NCBI GenBank assembly: GCA_050011155.1
Contig: JBEKJP010000011.1
Coordinates: 18,529-82,528, forward strand
Origin: Palsa-504 sp050011155
GTDB taxonomy: Bacteria; Actinomycetota; Actinomycetes; Streptosporangiales; Streptosporangiaceae
DNA length: 64,000 nt
Direction of reading: 5' to 3'
The notes below the pieces were generated by a model. That model had not been told where the DNA came from and made no database searches. It saw nothing but the letters and a program-made list of their open reading frames with translations. Both the position numbers and the translations under genes were made by a program. This document shows positions 16,351 to 24,596 of this stretch, piece after piece (position 1 is the stretch's first letter; every line of letters starts with the position of its first letter).

Positions 16351-16965
16351 TTGCTCACACTGAAAATTCTCCTGGCCGAGGACGTCGCCATGGTACGCGG
16401 CGCGTTCGTCGCCCTGATCGAGCTCGAGCCGGACCTGAAGGTCGTGGCGGCGGTCGAGAACGGCACCGAGATCGTGCCGACGGCGCTGGCCTGCCAGCCC
16501 GACGTGGCCATCATCGACATCGACCTGCCCGGGCTCGACGGCTTGTCCGCCGCCGAGCGGCTGCATGGCGAGCTGCCGTCGTGCCGGACCCTGATCGTCA
16601 CCAGCCTGGCCCGGGCCGGGACGCTGCGCCGGGCACTGGCCGCCCACGTCTCCGGGTACATCCTCAAGGACGCGCCGCCCGAGCAGCTGACCGCCGCGAT
16701 CCGCCGGGTCGCGGCCGGCAGCCGGGTCATCGACCCGCAGCTCGCCCTGTCCGTGTGGGAAGGCGGCCAGAACCCGCTGTCGGCGCGTGAGCACGAGGTG
16801 CTCAGGCTCGCCGCCGAGGGCTCCGAGCCGGCCGAGATCGCGGCCACCCTGCACCTGTCGGTGGGAACGGTGCGCAACTACCTGACCACCATCGTGACCA
16901 AGCTGAACGCGCGCAACCGGGTGGACGCGATCAAGACCGCCTACGACGCGGGCTGGCTACCCTGA
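16351..16965 (+). CDS. NarL/DesR-type response regulator (204 aa)
   Basis: The receiver domain has acidic residues E10/D11 and phospho-acceptor Asp56 in AIIDIDLPGLDG. K-containing GYILKDAPPEQL follows. The C-terminal LuxR-type HTH is LSAREHEVLRLAAEGSEPAE with IAATLHLSVGTVRNYLTTIV. The start is a TTG at 16351 after GGAGCGGGG. Together with the preceding kinase it forms a two-component pair of the DesK/DesR kind. No desaturase or ABC target is adjacent, so the controlled genes are unknown. Its TGA is in the same frame as the next gene. Confidence 0.9.
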   Translation: MLTLKILLAEDVAMVRGAFVALIELEPDLKVVAAVENGTEIVPTALACQPDVAIIDIDLPGLDGLSAAERLHGELPSCRTLIVTSLARAGTLRRALAAHVSGYILKDAPPEQLTAAIRRVAAGSRVIDPQLALSVWEGGQNPLSAREHEVLRLAAEGSEPAEIAATLHLSVGTVRNYLTTIVTKLNARNRVDAIKTAYDAGWLP

Positions 16966-16992
16966 AACTGCCGTCGGGATCCGGGGGACGTT

Positions 16993-17580
16993 ATCTATAA
17001 GATCAGGCCGCTCAGCACGGAGACCTGGCCGGCCTACGCCCGGCTGCTTGACAAGCACAAGGGGGCCGGGTTCGGCTGCTATTGCACGTGGTTCCATGTG
17101 CGCCGCTCCGACCTCGGCGTCGACGCCGAGGTCGAGGCCGGCCGACCATACAAGCAATACCTGGTAACGAACGGGATGGCGCACGCCGCCGTCGTCTTCG
17201 ACGGTGACGACGCGGTGGGCTGGTGCCAGTACGGTCCCCCGGCCGAGCTGCCGGGCATCCACCACAAGAAGAGCTACGAAGCCGGCTTGGTATCGCTGCC
17301 CGACTACCGCTTCACCTGCATCTTCGTGGACCGGAACCACCGTCGCGAAGGCGTGGCCGCCGTCGCCCTGGCCGGCGCCCTGGACCTGGTCGCGCAGGCG
17401 GGCGGCGGAGTTGTCGAGGGCTACCCGCAGGACACGGCGGGCAAGAAGATCTCGTCCTCGTTCCTCTACAACGGCACCCGCGGCCTGTACGAGCAGGCCG
17501 GCTTCGCCTACGACCGCCCCAAGGGCAAGAACCACTGCGTCATGCGCAAGACCGTGAGCCCAGCGGCGGATACGAGATGA
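16993..17580 (+). CDS. GNAT-family N-acetyltransferase with apparent AUC start
   Basis: The conserved N-terminus YKIRPLSTETWPAYARLLDK followed by GFGCYCTWFH lies upstream of the first GTG (17098), in the frame directly behind the response-regulator TGA. No ATG, GTG or TTG occurs between that stop and the conserved segment; an ATC at 16993 sits 4 bp after GGGGGA and is the best start. The acetyl-CoA site is CIFVDRNHRREGVAAVALAG (V/R-x-x-x-R-R-x-G-V type). GLYEQAGFAYDRPKGKNHCV is a typical GNAT C-terminus. The substrate is unknown. If only canonical starts are used, the protein loses about 35 conserved residues. Confidence 0.8.
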   Translation: MYKIRPLSTETWPAYARLLDKHKGAGFGCYCTWFHVRRSDLGVDAEVEAGRPYKQYLVTNGMAHAAVVFDGDDAVGWCQYGPPAELPGIHHKKSYEAGLVSLPDYRFTCIFVDRNHRREGVAAVALAGALDLVAQAGGGVVEGYPQDTAGKKISSSFLYNGTRGLYEQAGFAYDRPKGKNHCVMRKTVSPAADTR

Positions 17581-17741
17581 AACCGGACTTTCAGTGCGTT
17601 CTGACGCGCTGTACTCGGGGTTTCATGCCGTTTCCGGCCCGGGCGAGGCGGAGCGGACATGGCGGCGGGCTCTAGCTGAGCGCGAGGCTAGGACGATCGG
17701 GGGCTGTTAGGACCGTACTGACCTATATCCGGGGACAGGCG

Positions 17742-17966
17742 GTGAGGCACATGTACGGACCGCTCACCACGGCGGAACTGGCCGTGCTGAAGAGCGTGCT
17801 TTTCGAGGGGAGCGAGGAGGCGTACCGGGTGGCGTGCGTCTCCCGCGCCGATCCGGGCTGGGCCGAGCACCGCCAGCCGGTCCACAGCGAGCTCGCGCAG
17901 CTGTTCATGGAGGCCGGGACCGAACTATTCTTGCGCCTCGACCCCTATTTTCCGCAAATTGCCTGA
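17742..17966 (+). CDS. Small hypothetical protein (74 aa)
   Basis: The gene has strong GC3 bias and a compact, mainly helical sequence (TTAELAVLKSVLFEGSEEAY, HSELAQLFMEAGTELFLRLD). The GTG at 17742 is preceded by GGGGACAGG; the ATG at 17751 is an alternative start. It lies 230 bp before the putative RiPP precursor and on the same strand. I do not recognise a family. Its size and position make an accessory role for the adjacent LanB/radical SAM locus possible but unproven. Confidence 0.6.
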   Translation: MRHMYGPLTTAELAVLKSVLFEGSEEAYRVACVSRADPGWAEHRQPVHSELAQLFMEAGTELFLRLDPYFPQIA

Positions 17967-17978
17967 TCATCACGCGTC

Positions 17979-18033
17979 GTGTACGCCATCGGGGCGGGCG
18001 TATACGCCATCCGCGTGGCGGGCATACGCCGTC
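17979..18033 (+). promoter_or_regulatory. Three 12-bp direct repeats at helical spacing (candidate SARP-type operator)
   Basis: GTGTACGCCATC (17979), GTATACGCCATC (18000) and GCATACGCCGTC (18022) recur every 21-22 bp, which is two helical turns. The middle copy is also inside the perfect palindrome GGCGTATACGCC (17997-18008). SARP regulators bind direct repeats on one DNA face, and a SARP-STAND gene lies nearby. The sites precede the precursor-like gene at 18199. Confidence 0.55.
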
Positions 18034-18198
18034 AGCGCGGGGCTCATAGGCCGTTGGGCCTGACGGCATCAGCCGTCCCCCGCAGGCAATTAGGCCAGCG
18101 CGGCCGATCTATCCGCGGCCCCGCCCGGTCAGTATTGAACTTGTCAGCCAGACGCGGAAAGCCAACCGGATAACCGCAGGTCACAGCAGGAGGATGCC

Positions 18199-18408
18199 AT
18201 GTCAAGCTCAGGTCCCCGCCTTCGCGAGCTCATCCAGCGCGCCATCACCGACGACGCCTTCGCCAACGAGTTCCTGTCCAACCCGAACGCGGTCGCCGCC
18301 GAGTACGGCCTCGAGGCCCACCACGTGGAGAAGGTCCGCGAACTGGCCGCCCAGGGCCTGTTCACCCGTGAGGTCGAGGCGCACGGCGCCACCCCGGCCT
18401 ACTACTAA
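18199..18408 (+). CDS. Putative RiPP precursor, LigA-like leader (69 aa)
   Basis: An AGGAGG ribosome site precedes the ATG. Residues 6-55 (LRELIQRAITDDAFANEFLS, NPNAVAAEYGLEAHHVEKVR, ELAAQGLF) form a helical domain. It resembles the small LigA/extradiol-dioxygenase-alpha-like and Nif11-like leaders used by some RiPPs. A short tail TREVEAHGATPAYY follows. The tail has only one internal Thr and no Cys or Ser near its end, so lanthionine formation looks unlikely, while Thr dehydration and Tyr chemistry remain possible. Its 3' end converges on the LanB gene with a 30-bp gap. Assignment as substrate is inference from context. Confidence 0.65.
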   Translation: MSSSGPRLRELIQRAITDDAFANEFLSNPNAVAAEYGLEAHHVEKVRELAAQGLFTREVEAHGATPAYY

Positions 18409-18438
18409 ACCCCAACCGGGGCGCGGCAGACCTGCTGG

Positions 18439-21400
18439 TCACCGCGTCGCAGCCAGGTCACGAGCCAGCGCGACGGCAATACGTTCCGTCGCGCGGCTCG
18501 GACCCGCGAGGCGGTTGCAGTGCATGTGCACCAGCGACCAGGCGACCGGAACGGGGTCCCTCCCCGCGTCGCCCAGCCGCGATTGGTAGGCCGCGAGGGC
18601 CGCGTGCCACTCAGGCCACGCCGACCTGGCCCCCTGTCCGTGCGAGGGCACGGCTACAGGGGGCTGGTGGCGTTCTTGGCCCAGGTCGGCCAGCCGCCGC
18701 CGTTCCGGCCCGGACAGCCGCGGCCGCGGCAGCTCGCGGACCGCATCGCGGGATCCGCACATGACGGCCAGGATGTGCATCACGCCCGGGGCCGCCAGCC
18801 GTTCCGGGACGGCCGCCCCGGAACCCAGGAGTTCCAGGCTCAGCCGGGAGTCGTGGTGGAAGAAACGCTCTGCCGCCGTCAGGCAGGCACCATCCCCGTA
18901 TCGCCAGTGTTCCGGCCAGTAGCTCAGCAGGGAGAACTCCCTGAGCAGGCCGGCCCCGCGCAAGCGGTCGCTCCAGGCGTGCAGGGCCGGGAGCAGCGCC
19001 TGGTTCAGGCCGGCCGCCTGGCCGTGAAAGCGCAGCCGGAGCTGTGGTACACCGGCCGGATCGGCACCCCGGACGAAGAACCAGCGGTCCACTCCCGCCT
19101 GTCCGGCCGCTGCCCGCAAGGCCTCGTCGGCTAGCTCGGCCAGCACGCCGTCCTGCAGCGCCTCCGGCACGGCCAGCCCCGCGCAGAGCCAGGGCCCGCC
19201 GGGGAGGAAAGCGGAGTCGATGTGCCCCTGGTTACGTTCTTCGGTACCTGGTGGCACACCGGGCGCGTGGTCACCGCGCGCCGCGGGGTGCAGGGAGAAG
19301 ACGAGCTCGGCGGTGTGCGGGCCGCCCGGACTCCGCGGCCAGCCCGCGGAACGCCAGGCCGCCAGGCCGCCGGGCGGCTCGGTGACCGTGACCACGCCGC
19401 GGTCCCGGCACTCGCGGCGCAGCAGTTCCGCGTGGACCGGGTCGGCCAGGTCCAGGGGCAGCCGCTGATCCCAGGCGCCGGCTATCACCACGTCAGGGAC
19501 CTCGTGCGCGTCCCGCCAGCGCAGCAGGCCATCGCGCCACTGGCGGCCGTCGCCGGCCCCGGCGAGGTGCAGCAGGCCGGGCGGGATCACCCAGCGAGCC
19601 GGGGCCAGCACGGCCCGGCCGGTCCGGACCCGGGGCAGCCAGGGCAGCGTCGCCGCCGCTCCCCAGTCCCAGGCCCGCCACGGCACCGCGCCGTACCGGC
19701 CCAGGGCGAGCAGGAACCCGGCGACCGGACCCGCGTGCCGCGGGTCCAGGGTGGCGAAGCTGACCGGCCGGATATCCCGGCCGAGCCGCTCCGAACGCAA
19801 CCGCAGCCGCTCCGGGGTAGCGATGACGACCAGGTCGTCCAGCGGGAGGTCGCGCCCCGGCCGGGCGGCGCCCGACGACCCGGCCCCGCTCGGGCCGGAT
19901 CCGGTCAGGTCGATCCGGAACCGTGTCCAGCCGGTCTCGGCCACCAGGTTCGCCGCCGCGGGATCCGGTGGCCGGAACACCAGTTCGACGTCGAGCGGGC
20001 CGGCTTCGTCCGCCGACGCGGCCAGCCTGGCCGCGCCGGCACCGAGCTGGGCGGCCAGGCGTCCGGCCGTGGCTCCGGCTGGCCCGGGGTGACCGGGTGA
20101 GCCCAGGCAGACCAGGAAGTCGCCCTGGTCCAAGGCCTGGGCCGAGGCCGTGACGATCTCGGCGAACACGTCCACGGGCGGCGGGTGCCCGCCGGAGCCG
20201 GAGCCAGAGCCGCAGTCGGAGCCGCAGTCGGAGCCAGCGACGGCGCCGAGGCGGTTGCGGAGGGGCGGGCCGAGGACTAGTTCGGCGTATCCGGCGGCGA
20301 GCGCGTCCAAGGCCAGGCCGGTCAGCATGCGGTCACGGGCGCCCCGGGACGGAGCCGCGGACCGCGGGCCCCCGGGCGGGGCGGCCGAGCCGGACGAGGG
20401 GTGCAGGCCGAGGGATCCGGTGATGTCGAGCAATTCGGTCAGGGGGACGGGACGATCTGAGCCGTAGCGGTCCAGCATCGCGTAATGCAGCCCGGCCAGC
20501 GGACGGCTAGCCCGGGGCGGCGCGCAGGTCCAGGCCACCGAGGCGGCGCGCTCGACCTCCCGGACCACCCGGCGGGGCACGCGCAGGTCGGTGCCGAGCC
20601 GGGTGTCGGCGACCAGGTCCGCGTCGCGCGGTCGGATGTCGTGCAGCCGCGCGCGTAGCCTGCGCAGTTCTCCGGCCGCCAGCAACCCGGCAGGCGTGGC
20701 GGCCTGGCGAAGATCCGCACGGACAGCCCGCAACCGCGTGGCGATTGGGTGGCCGTCCAGGCGCTCGGCCAGGTGGCCGAGCGGGTCCGTGTCGCCGGGC
20801 GCCGGGAGCAGGTCGGTGACCAGGAACCCGGCGGCGAGCAGGCGGCTGAGGTAGTGCGCCAGCTGGTCCCGGCCGATGCCGGGCGCCACCGTGTCGAGCA
20901 GGCTGAGCAGGGCCTGGTATCCGGTGCCGTCCGGGCCGGCCAGGGTCAGCACGGCGTCGAGAAGGGGCGACCGGCGTACCGCCGGGCCGGCCTGCCACCG
21001 ACCGGGACCGCCGCCTTCACGGTCAGGTAGCAGCTGCCAGGCGCCGGCTGGGCGCAGCGACGGCGACGCGGCGATCCGGACCAGCCGAGCCTGGGCGGGC
21101 AGGGCGGGGTCGGCCTCGACGTCCGCGACCAGCCCGGCCAGCCAGCGCGGCGACGGGCGCAGCAGCACGCGGGGCCGGCCGCGGAGACCTCCGGCCGCGG
21201 CCGGGTCCCCCGCGGTATCCGTCACCGGGACCAGGGCGGTCCCAGCGAACAAGCCGAACGGGGTCGCCCGGTGCCGCAGGCGCAGCAGGTAGCCGGTCAG
21301 GGCCAGGGTCATCCGCCGCCGGTCGCGGGGCGGGCGGGCGGCGGTCTGCGGCCACGGCCTGGCTACAGCGCGGGCCAGGTCACCGGAGGCGAGCTCGAGC

Positions 21401-21564
21401 GCGGCGGCCAGGGCCGGGTCGTCCAGGACGACCCGGATCGCGTCGCGCAACCGGGCCGGGTCCTCGGGCTCGCGCGGGTCGCGGGGCGGCTCCGGCGGCC
21501 GGGGGGCCAGCGCCGCCCGCAGCACCGCCAGGCCGGCGCAGGTATAGAGGTCAGGGACAGACAT
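18439..21564 (-). CDS. Full-length class I lantibiotic dehydratase (LanB type, 1041 aa)
   Basis: The N-terminal about 720 residues match the glutamylation domain (LTGYLLRLRHRATPFGLFAG is the classic LanB N-terminal signature; LRLRSERLGRDIRPVSFATL is also typical). The C-terminal about 290 residues match the SpaB_C/elimination domain (WFFVRGADPAGVPQLRLRFH, REFSLLSYWPEHWRYG, WSLVHMHCNRLAG). Such enzymes use glutamyl-tRNA to dehydrate Ser/Thr. A low-complexity insert GSDCGSDCGSGSGSGG near residue 455 is encoded by 6/12-bp repeats. No LanC cyclase is nearby. The gene overlaps the SARP-STAND gene by 14 bp and is last in a nine-gene operon. Confidence 0.9.
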   Translation of the reverse strand: MSVPDLYTCAGLAVLRAALAPRPPEPPRDPREPEDPARLRDAIRVVLDDPALAAALELASGDLARAVARPWPQTAARPPRDRRRMTLALTGYLLRLRHRATPFGLFAGTALVPVTDTAGDPAAAGGLRGRPRVLLRPSPRWLAGLVADVEADPALPAQARLVRIAASPSLRPAGAWQLLPDREGGGPGRWQAGPAVRRSPLLDAVLTLAGPDGTGYQALLSLLDTVAPGIGRDQLAHYLSRLLAAGFLVTDLLPAPGDTDPLGHLAERLDGHPIATRLRAVRADLRQAATPAGLLAAGELRRLRARLHDIRPRDADLVADTRLGTDLRVPRRVVREVERAASVAWTCAPPRASRPLAGLHYAMLDRYGSDRPVPLTELLDITGSLGLHPSSGSAAPPGGPRSAAPSRGARDRMLTGLALDALAAGYAELVLGPPLRNRLGAVAGSDCGSDCGSGSGSGGHPPPVDVFAEIVTASAQALDQGDFLVCLGSPGHPGPAGATAGRLAAQLGAGAARLAASADEAGPLDVELVFRPPDPAAANLVAETGWTRFRIDLTGSGPSGAGSSGAARPGRDLPLDDLVVIATPERLRLRSERLGRDIRPVSFATLDPRHAGPVAGFLLALGRYGAVPWRAWDWGAAATLPWLPRVRTGRAVLAPARWVIPPGLLHLAGAGDGRQWRDGLLRWRDAHEVPDVVIAGAWDQRLPLDLADPVHAELLRRECRDRGVVTVTEPPGGLAAWRSAGWPRSPGGPHTAELVFSLHPAARGDHAPGVPPGTEERNQGHIDSAFLPGGPWLCAGLAVPEALQDGVLAELADEALRAAAGQAGVDRWFFVRGADPAGVPQLRLRFHGQAAGLNQALLPALHAWSDRLRGAGLLREFSLLSYWPEHWRYGDGACLTAAERFFHHDSRLSLELLGSGAAVPERLAAPGVMHILAVMCGSRDAVRELPRPRLSGPERRRLADLGQERHQPPVAVPSHGQGARSAWPEWHAALAAYQSRLGDAGRDPVPVAWSLVHMHCNRLAGPSRATERIAVALARDLAATR

Positions 21565-23560
21565 CGCCGACGGCGGTGGCCAGCAGGCGATGCGCGTAGA
21601 CCCACAGCGGGACCGGCATCGCGAACGGCACCGGGCTGGCGGCGGCGCGGAACTCCCGGTCGGTGATGGTGAGGGCGTGCACGCCGACGAGCCGCTCGAG
21701 CAGTTGCTCCGTCTCGCTGGGCCTGCGCGAGGGCGGCCCCCAGGCCACCGCTACCTGCATCAGCGCCAGGCGCTCGGCCGTCTCGAGCCCGTGCAGGTAC
21801 CGGTCGAAGCGGTCGCGGACGGACAGGTCGCCGACGGCCAGTTCGTCGAGCATGTGGTCGGTGTCCTCGAGCCGTTCGGCGAACCGGTCCAGCGGCAGGT
21901 GCTCGAGGCCGGCCAGCCGGGCTCCGGCGATGCGCACCGCCAGCGGCAGCAGGCCGCAGGCCCGGACGATCCGCAGCGCGGCGGGCCGGGCCTGCGCGAC
22001 CCGGTCCGGGCCGGCCAGGCGGCCAAGCAACTCCAGCGCCTCGTCCTCGGTGAACACGCCGAGGCCGAAACGCCGGACGCCGTCCAGGCCGCCCAGGCGA
22101 CGGCAGCTGGTGAGGATCACCGAGCAGTCACCCGCTCCCGGGAGCAGCGGCCGGACCTGGGCCTCGTCGGCCGCGCCGTCCAGGATCAGCAGCAGCCGCA
22201 GGTCGGCCAGCCGGCTCCGGAGCTGGGTGCCGCGGTCCCTGGTCGCGGCCGGGCGCAGGTCGAGGCGGCCGAGCAGGTCGTCGACCAGTTCACCCGGCGG
22301 CCGGGGCGCCCCTTTCTCGTCCCGCAGCGGCAGCAGCACCGAGCCGTCGCGGAACCGCGGGGCCAGGGCGTGCGCGGCTTGCAGGGCGAGCGTACTGGTA
22401 CCGGACCCGGGCGGCCCGACGATAGCGACGAACCGGCGCAGGTGGCCGAGGTCACCGTCGCGACGGTCGCGGTTGCCGTCACCGAGACCGTCGGCGACGG
22501 GCCCGGGGGCCCGGCCGAAGCAGGCCAGGATCTCGCCGAGCACGGCCTGCCGCCCGGTGAAGTCGCCCGTCGCCCGGGGCAGCCCCGACCGGCCGCACTG
22601 GGGCTGAAGCTGGGGCTGAAGCGCAGCGGCGCCAGCGGCGTGCGCGACGACCTCGGCCGCTGGCTCCGGCGGCAGGCCGCCGGCCAGCACCGCCGCGGGC
22701 CCGGCCTCCGGGCGACGCCCGGCCGCCGCTCCTGCCGCTACCCCGGCGGCGCCCTCGGCCGTTATCCCGGGCGGGGGCGGGGCGTTCAGCGCCGGGTGCC
22801 CGGACAGGATGTTCTGGTAGAGCCGCCGCAGGGCCGGGCTGGGGTCCAGGCCGAGCTCGGCCGCCAGCAGCTGCCGGTGGTTGTCGTACTCGGCCAGCGC
22901 CTCGGCCTGACGGCCGCCCCGGTACAGCGCGGTCAGCTGGTGGCTGCGCAGCCGCTCCCGGAGCGGGTGCGCCCGGATCACGCCCTCGATCTGCTCGAGG
23001 ACCTCGGCGTGGTTACCCAGCAGCAGCTCCGCCTCGAACCAGTCCTCGTAGACGGAGAGCCTGCGGTCGTCGAGACGCGTCGCCTCCTCCCGCAGCGCGG
23101 GCGAGAGCTGCAGGTCGGCCAGGGCGGGACCGCGCCAAAGCCCGAGCGCCTGCCGCATGGACCCGGCCGCGGTGTGCGGGTCGCCGCGGCGCAGCGCGAG
23201 CCGGCCGGCCCGCGACAGGTCCTCGAACCGCAGCGCGTCGACTTCGGCCGGGGTCAGCACCAGCTGGTAACCGGGCGGCCGGTAGCGCAACCGGCTCGGC
23301 TGGCCGTCTGCGGCCAGGAGCTTACGCAAGTGGGAGATGTACACCTGGATGTTCTTGTGCGCCGTGCGCGGCGGACCGTCCCACCACAGGGTGTCGATCA
23401 GCTGCTCGACCAGGACCACGCTGTTGCACCGGCAGAGCAGCAAGGCGAGCAGCAGGCGCTGCTTGAACGGGCCCGCGTCCAGCTCGACCGGGCGGGCGCC
23501 GGACTCGGCCGTCTGGAGCTCGGCCGTCATCGGGCCCAGGATGCTAAAGGAGATCTGCAC
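21551..23560 (-). CDS. SARP-STAND regulator with degenerate P-loop (669 aa)
   Basis: Residues 1-100 form an OmpR-type winged helix (LLLALLLCRCNSVVLVEQLI, NIQVYISHLRKLL, YRPPGYQLVL). Residues 105-255 form the BTAD activation domain. A Pro/Ala-rich linker to about 330 leads to an NB-ARC-like ATPase region from 335 onward. Its Walker A reads GPPGSGTST (382-390), with Thr388 where the catalytic Lys belongs. A Walker B-like LLLILDG follows. Nucleotide hydrolysis is therefore doubtful and the module may act as an unregulated or scaffold domain. It sits inside the LanB/radical SAM operon, so it probably controls that cluster. Confidence 0.88.
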   Translation of the reverse strand: MQISFSILGPMTAELQTAESGARPVELDAGPFKQRLLLALLLCRCNSVVLVEQLIDTLWWDGPPRTAHKNIQVYISHLRKLLAADGQPSRLRYRPPGYQLVLTPAEVDALRFEDLSRAGRLALRRGDPHTAAGSMRQALGLWRGPALADLQLSPALREEATRLDDRRLSVYEDWFEAELLLGNHAEVLEQIEGVIRAHPLRERLRSHQLTALYRGGRQAEALAEYDNHRQLLAAELGLDPSPALRRLYQNILSGHPALNAPPPPGITAEGAAGVAAGAAAGRRPEAGPAAVLAGGLPPEPAAEVVAHAAGAAALQPQLQPQCGRSGLPRATGDFTGRQAVLGEILACFGRAPGPVADGLGDGNRDRRDGDLGHLRRFVAIVGPPGSGTSTLALQAAHALAPRFRDGSVLLPLRDEKGAPRPPGELVDDLLGRLDLRPAATRDRGTQLRSRLADLRLLLILDGAADEAQVRPLLPGAGDCSVILTSCRRLGGLDGVRRFGLGVFTEDEALELLGRLAGPDRVAQARPAALRIVRACGLLPLAVRIAGARLAGLEHLPLDRFAERLEDTDHMLDELAVGDLSVRDRFDRYLHGLETAERLALMQVAVAWGPPSRRPSETEQLLERLVGVHALTITDREFRAAASPVPFAMPVPLWVYAHRLLATAVGDVCP

Positions 23561-23571
23561 GATTCACCCGC

Positions 23572-24588
23572 TCATGACCGCCGGACCACCATGCCGGACC
23601 AGGTGAAGCCGGCCGTGGCCGACAGCATCAGGGCGAACTCGCCGGACTGGAGCGTCCCCGCGGCGTCGATGTCGGCCAGGTTCGCGGCCATGTCCCCCGC
23701 GCCCAGGTGGCCGGTGCCCCGGCCCAGGTTGACGATCTCGGCCTTGGTCATCCCGGCCAGCACCTCGGTGTAGGAGTGCAGGATCACCTCGGCCCCGAAC
23801 CGGGGCGGGACGATGACCCGGATCCTGGGGTCGTCCGCGGCCAGGCCCGCCTGGTCCAGGGCGGACCTGACGGTCTGCTGGACCGACCGGGTGACCACGC
23901 CGCCGAAGGCCGGGCCGTGGCCGGCCGCCATGAAGGCCCTGATCTGGGTGCGGATGTCGACCGTCTCGGCGTGCTCGAACGGGACCCTGTTCCACGGGGC
24001 CGTGCCCCGGTACATCCCCTCGAGGTGCGGATCGGTCACGTTGGCCGTGCTGAGCACCTCGAACGGGCCGCGTTCGGTATCTAGGAGCAGGGCGGTGCCG
24101 CTGTCGCCGTAGCTGACGTCGAGGTTGGACGCCCACCGGTCGAAGCGCGGCGGACAGAACCGCTCGGCCGTGGTGACCAGGGCGGTGCTGGCCTGGCCGG
24201 CCAGCATGCGGCAGGCCGCGGTCTCGACCGCGGCGAACCCGCCGTTGCAGCCGAGGCTGACGCCGAGCGGGGTGGCGGCGTACAGGGCGAGCTCGTTGAG
24301 GATGTAGTGCACCGGCTCCCAGTAGTCCTGTCCCTGGTAATAGGCCCAGGCGTGGAGCAGCAGCCCGATTTCCTCCGGGCCGAACCCAGCCTGCTCGAGC
24401 GCGGCGGTCCCGGCCCGCACCGCCATCTGCGGTGGCGGGATGTCGCTGACCGAGAGCTGCACGTATCCGTTGCTGGCGGCGCGGGCGGGCTCGATGGTCC
24501 CGGCCTGAACCGCGTCGATGACCGTCTCGCAGTCGTCCGGCAGCCACAGCGCGGCCGCGGCGATCCGTAGCGGCGGGTCGAAGCGCAT
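23572..24588 (-). CDS. KASIII-like acyltransferase (CerJ/DpsC-type, 338 aa)
   Basis: The fold is thiolase-like and the nucleophile is Cys114 in VSLGCNGGFAAVETA. The KASIII HQAN motif is missing (PPRFGAEV stands there). The final motif is NLGRGTGHLGAGDMAANL rather than GNTSAAS. This GH-x-G-x-x-D pattern is that of KASIII homologues that transfer acyl groups to hydroxyls or amines instead of condensing chains. In a RiPP-like operon the likely role is acylation of the product or its N-terminus; this is inference. It starts 8 bp after the GAF gene and ends 11 bp before the SARP-STAND gene. Confidence 0.8.
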   Translation of the reverse strand: MRFDPPLRIAAAALWLPDDCETVIDAVQAGTIEPARAASNGYVQLSVSDIPPPQMAVRAGTAALEQAGFGPEEIGLLLHAWAYYQGQDYWEPVHYILNELALYAATPLGVSLGCNGGFAAVETAACRMLAGQASTALVTTAERFCPPRFDRWASNLDVSYGDSGTALLLDTERGPFEVLSTANVTDPHLEGMYRGTAPWNRVPFEHAETVDIRTQIRAFMAAGHGPAFGGVVTRSVQQTVRSALDQAGLAADDPRIRVIVPPRFGAEVILHSYTEVLAGMTKAEIVNLGRGTGHLGAGDMAANLADIDAAGTLQSGEFALMLSATAGFTWSGMVVRRS

Positions 24589-24596
24589 GGTGTCTC

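Noticed and set aside
15097..16965. DesK/DesR thermosensor controlling a desaturase
   Set aside because: Domain type matches, but no desaturase gene is near and the sensor helices are not diagnostic.
16351..17580. Single fused response regulator-acetyltransferase gene
   Set aside because: An in-frame TGA separates them and no recoding signal is apparent, so two genes are annotated; readthrough is kept only as a possibility in the findings.
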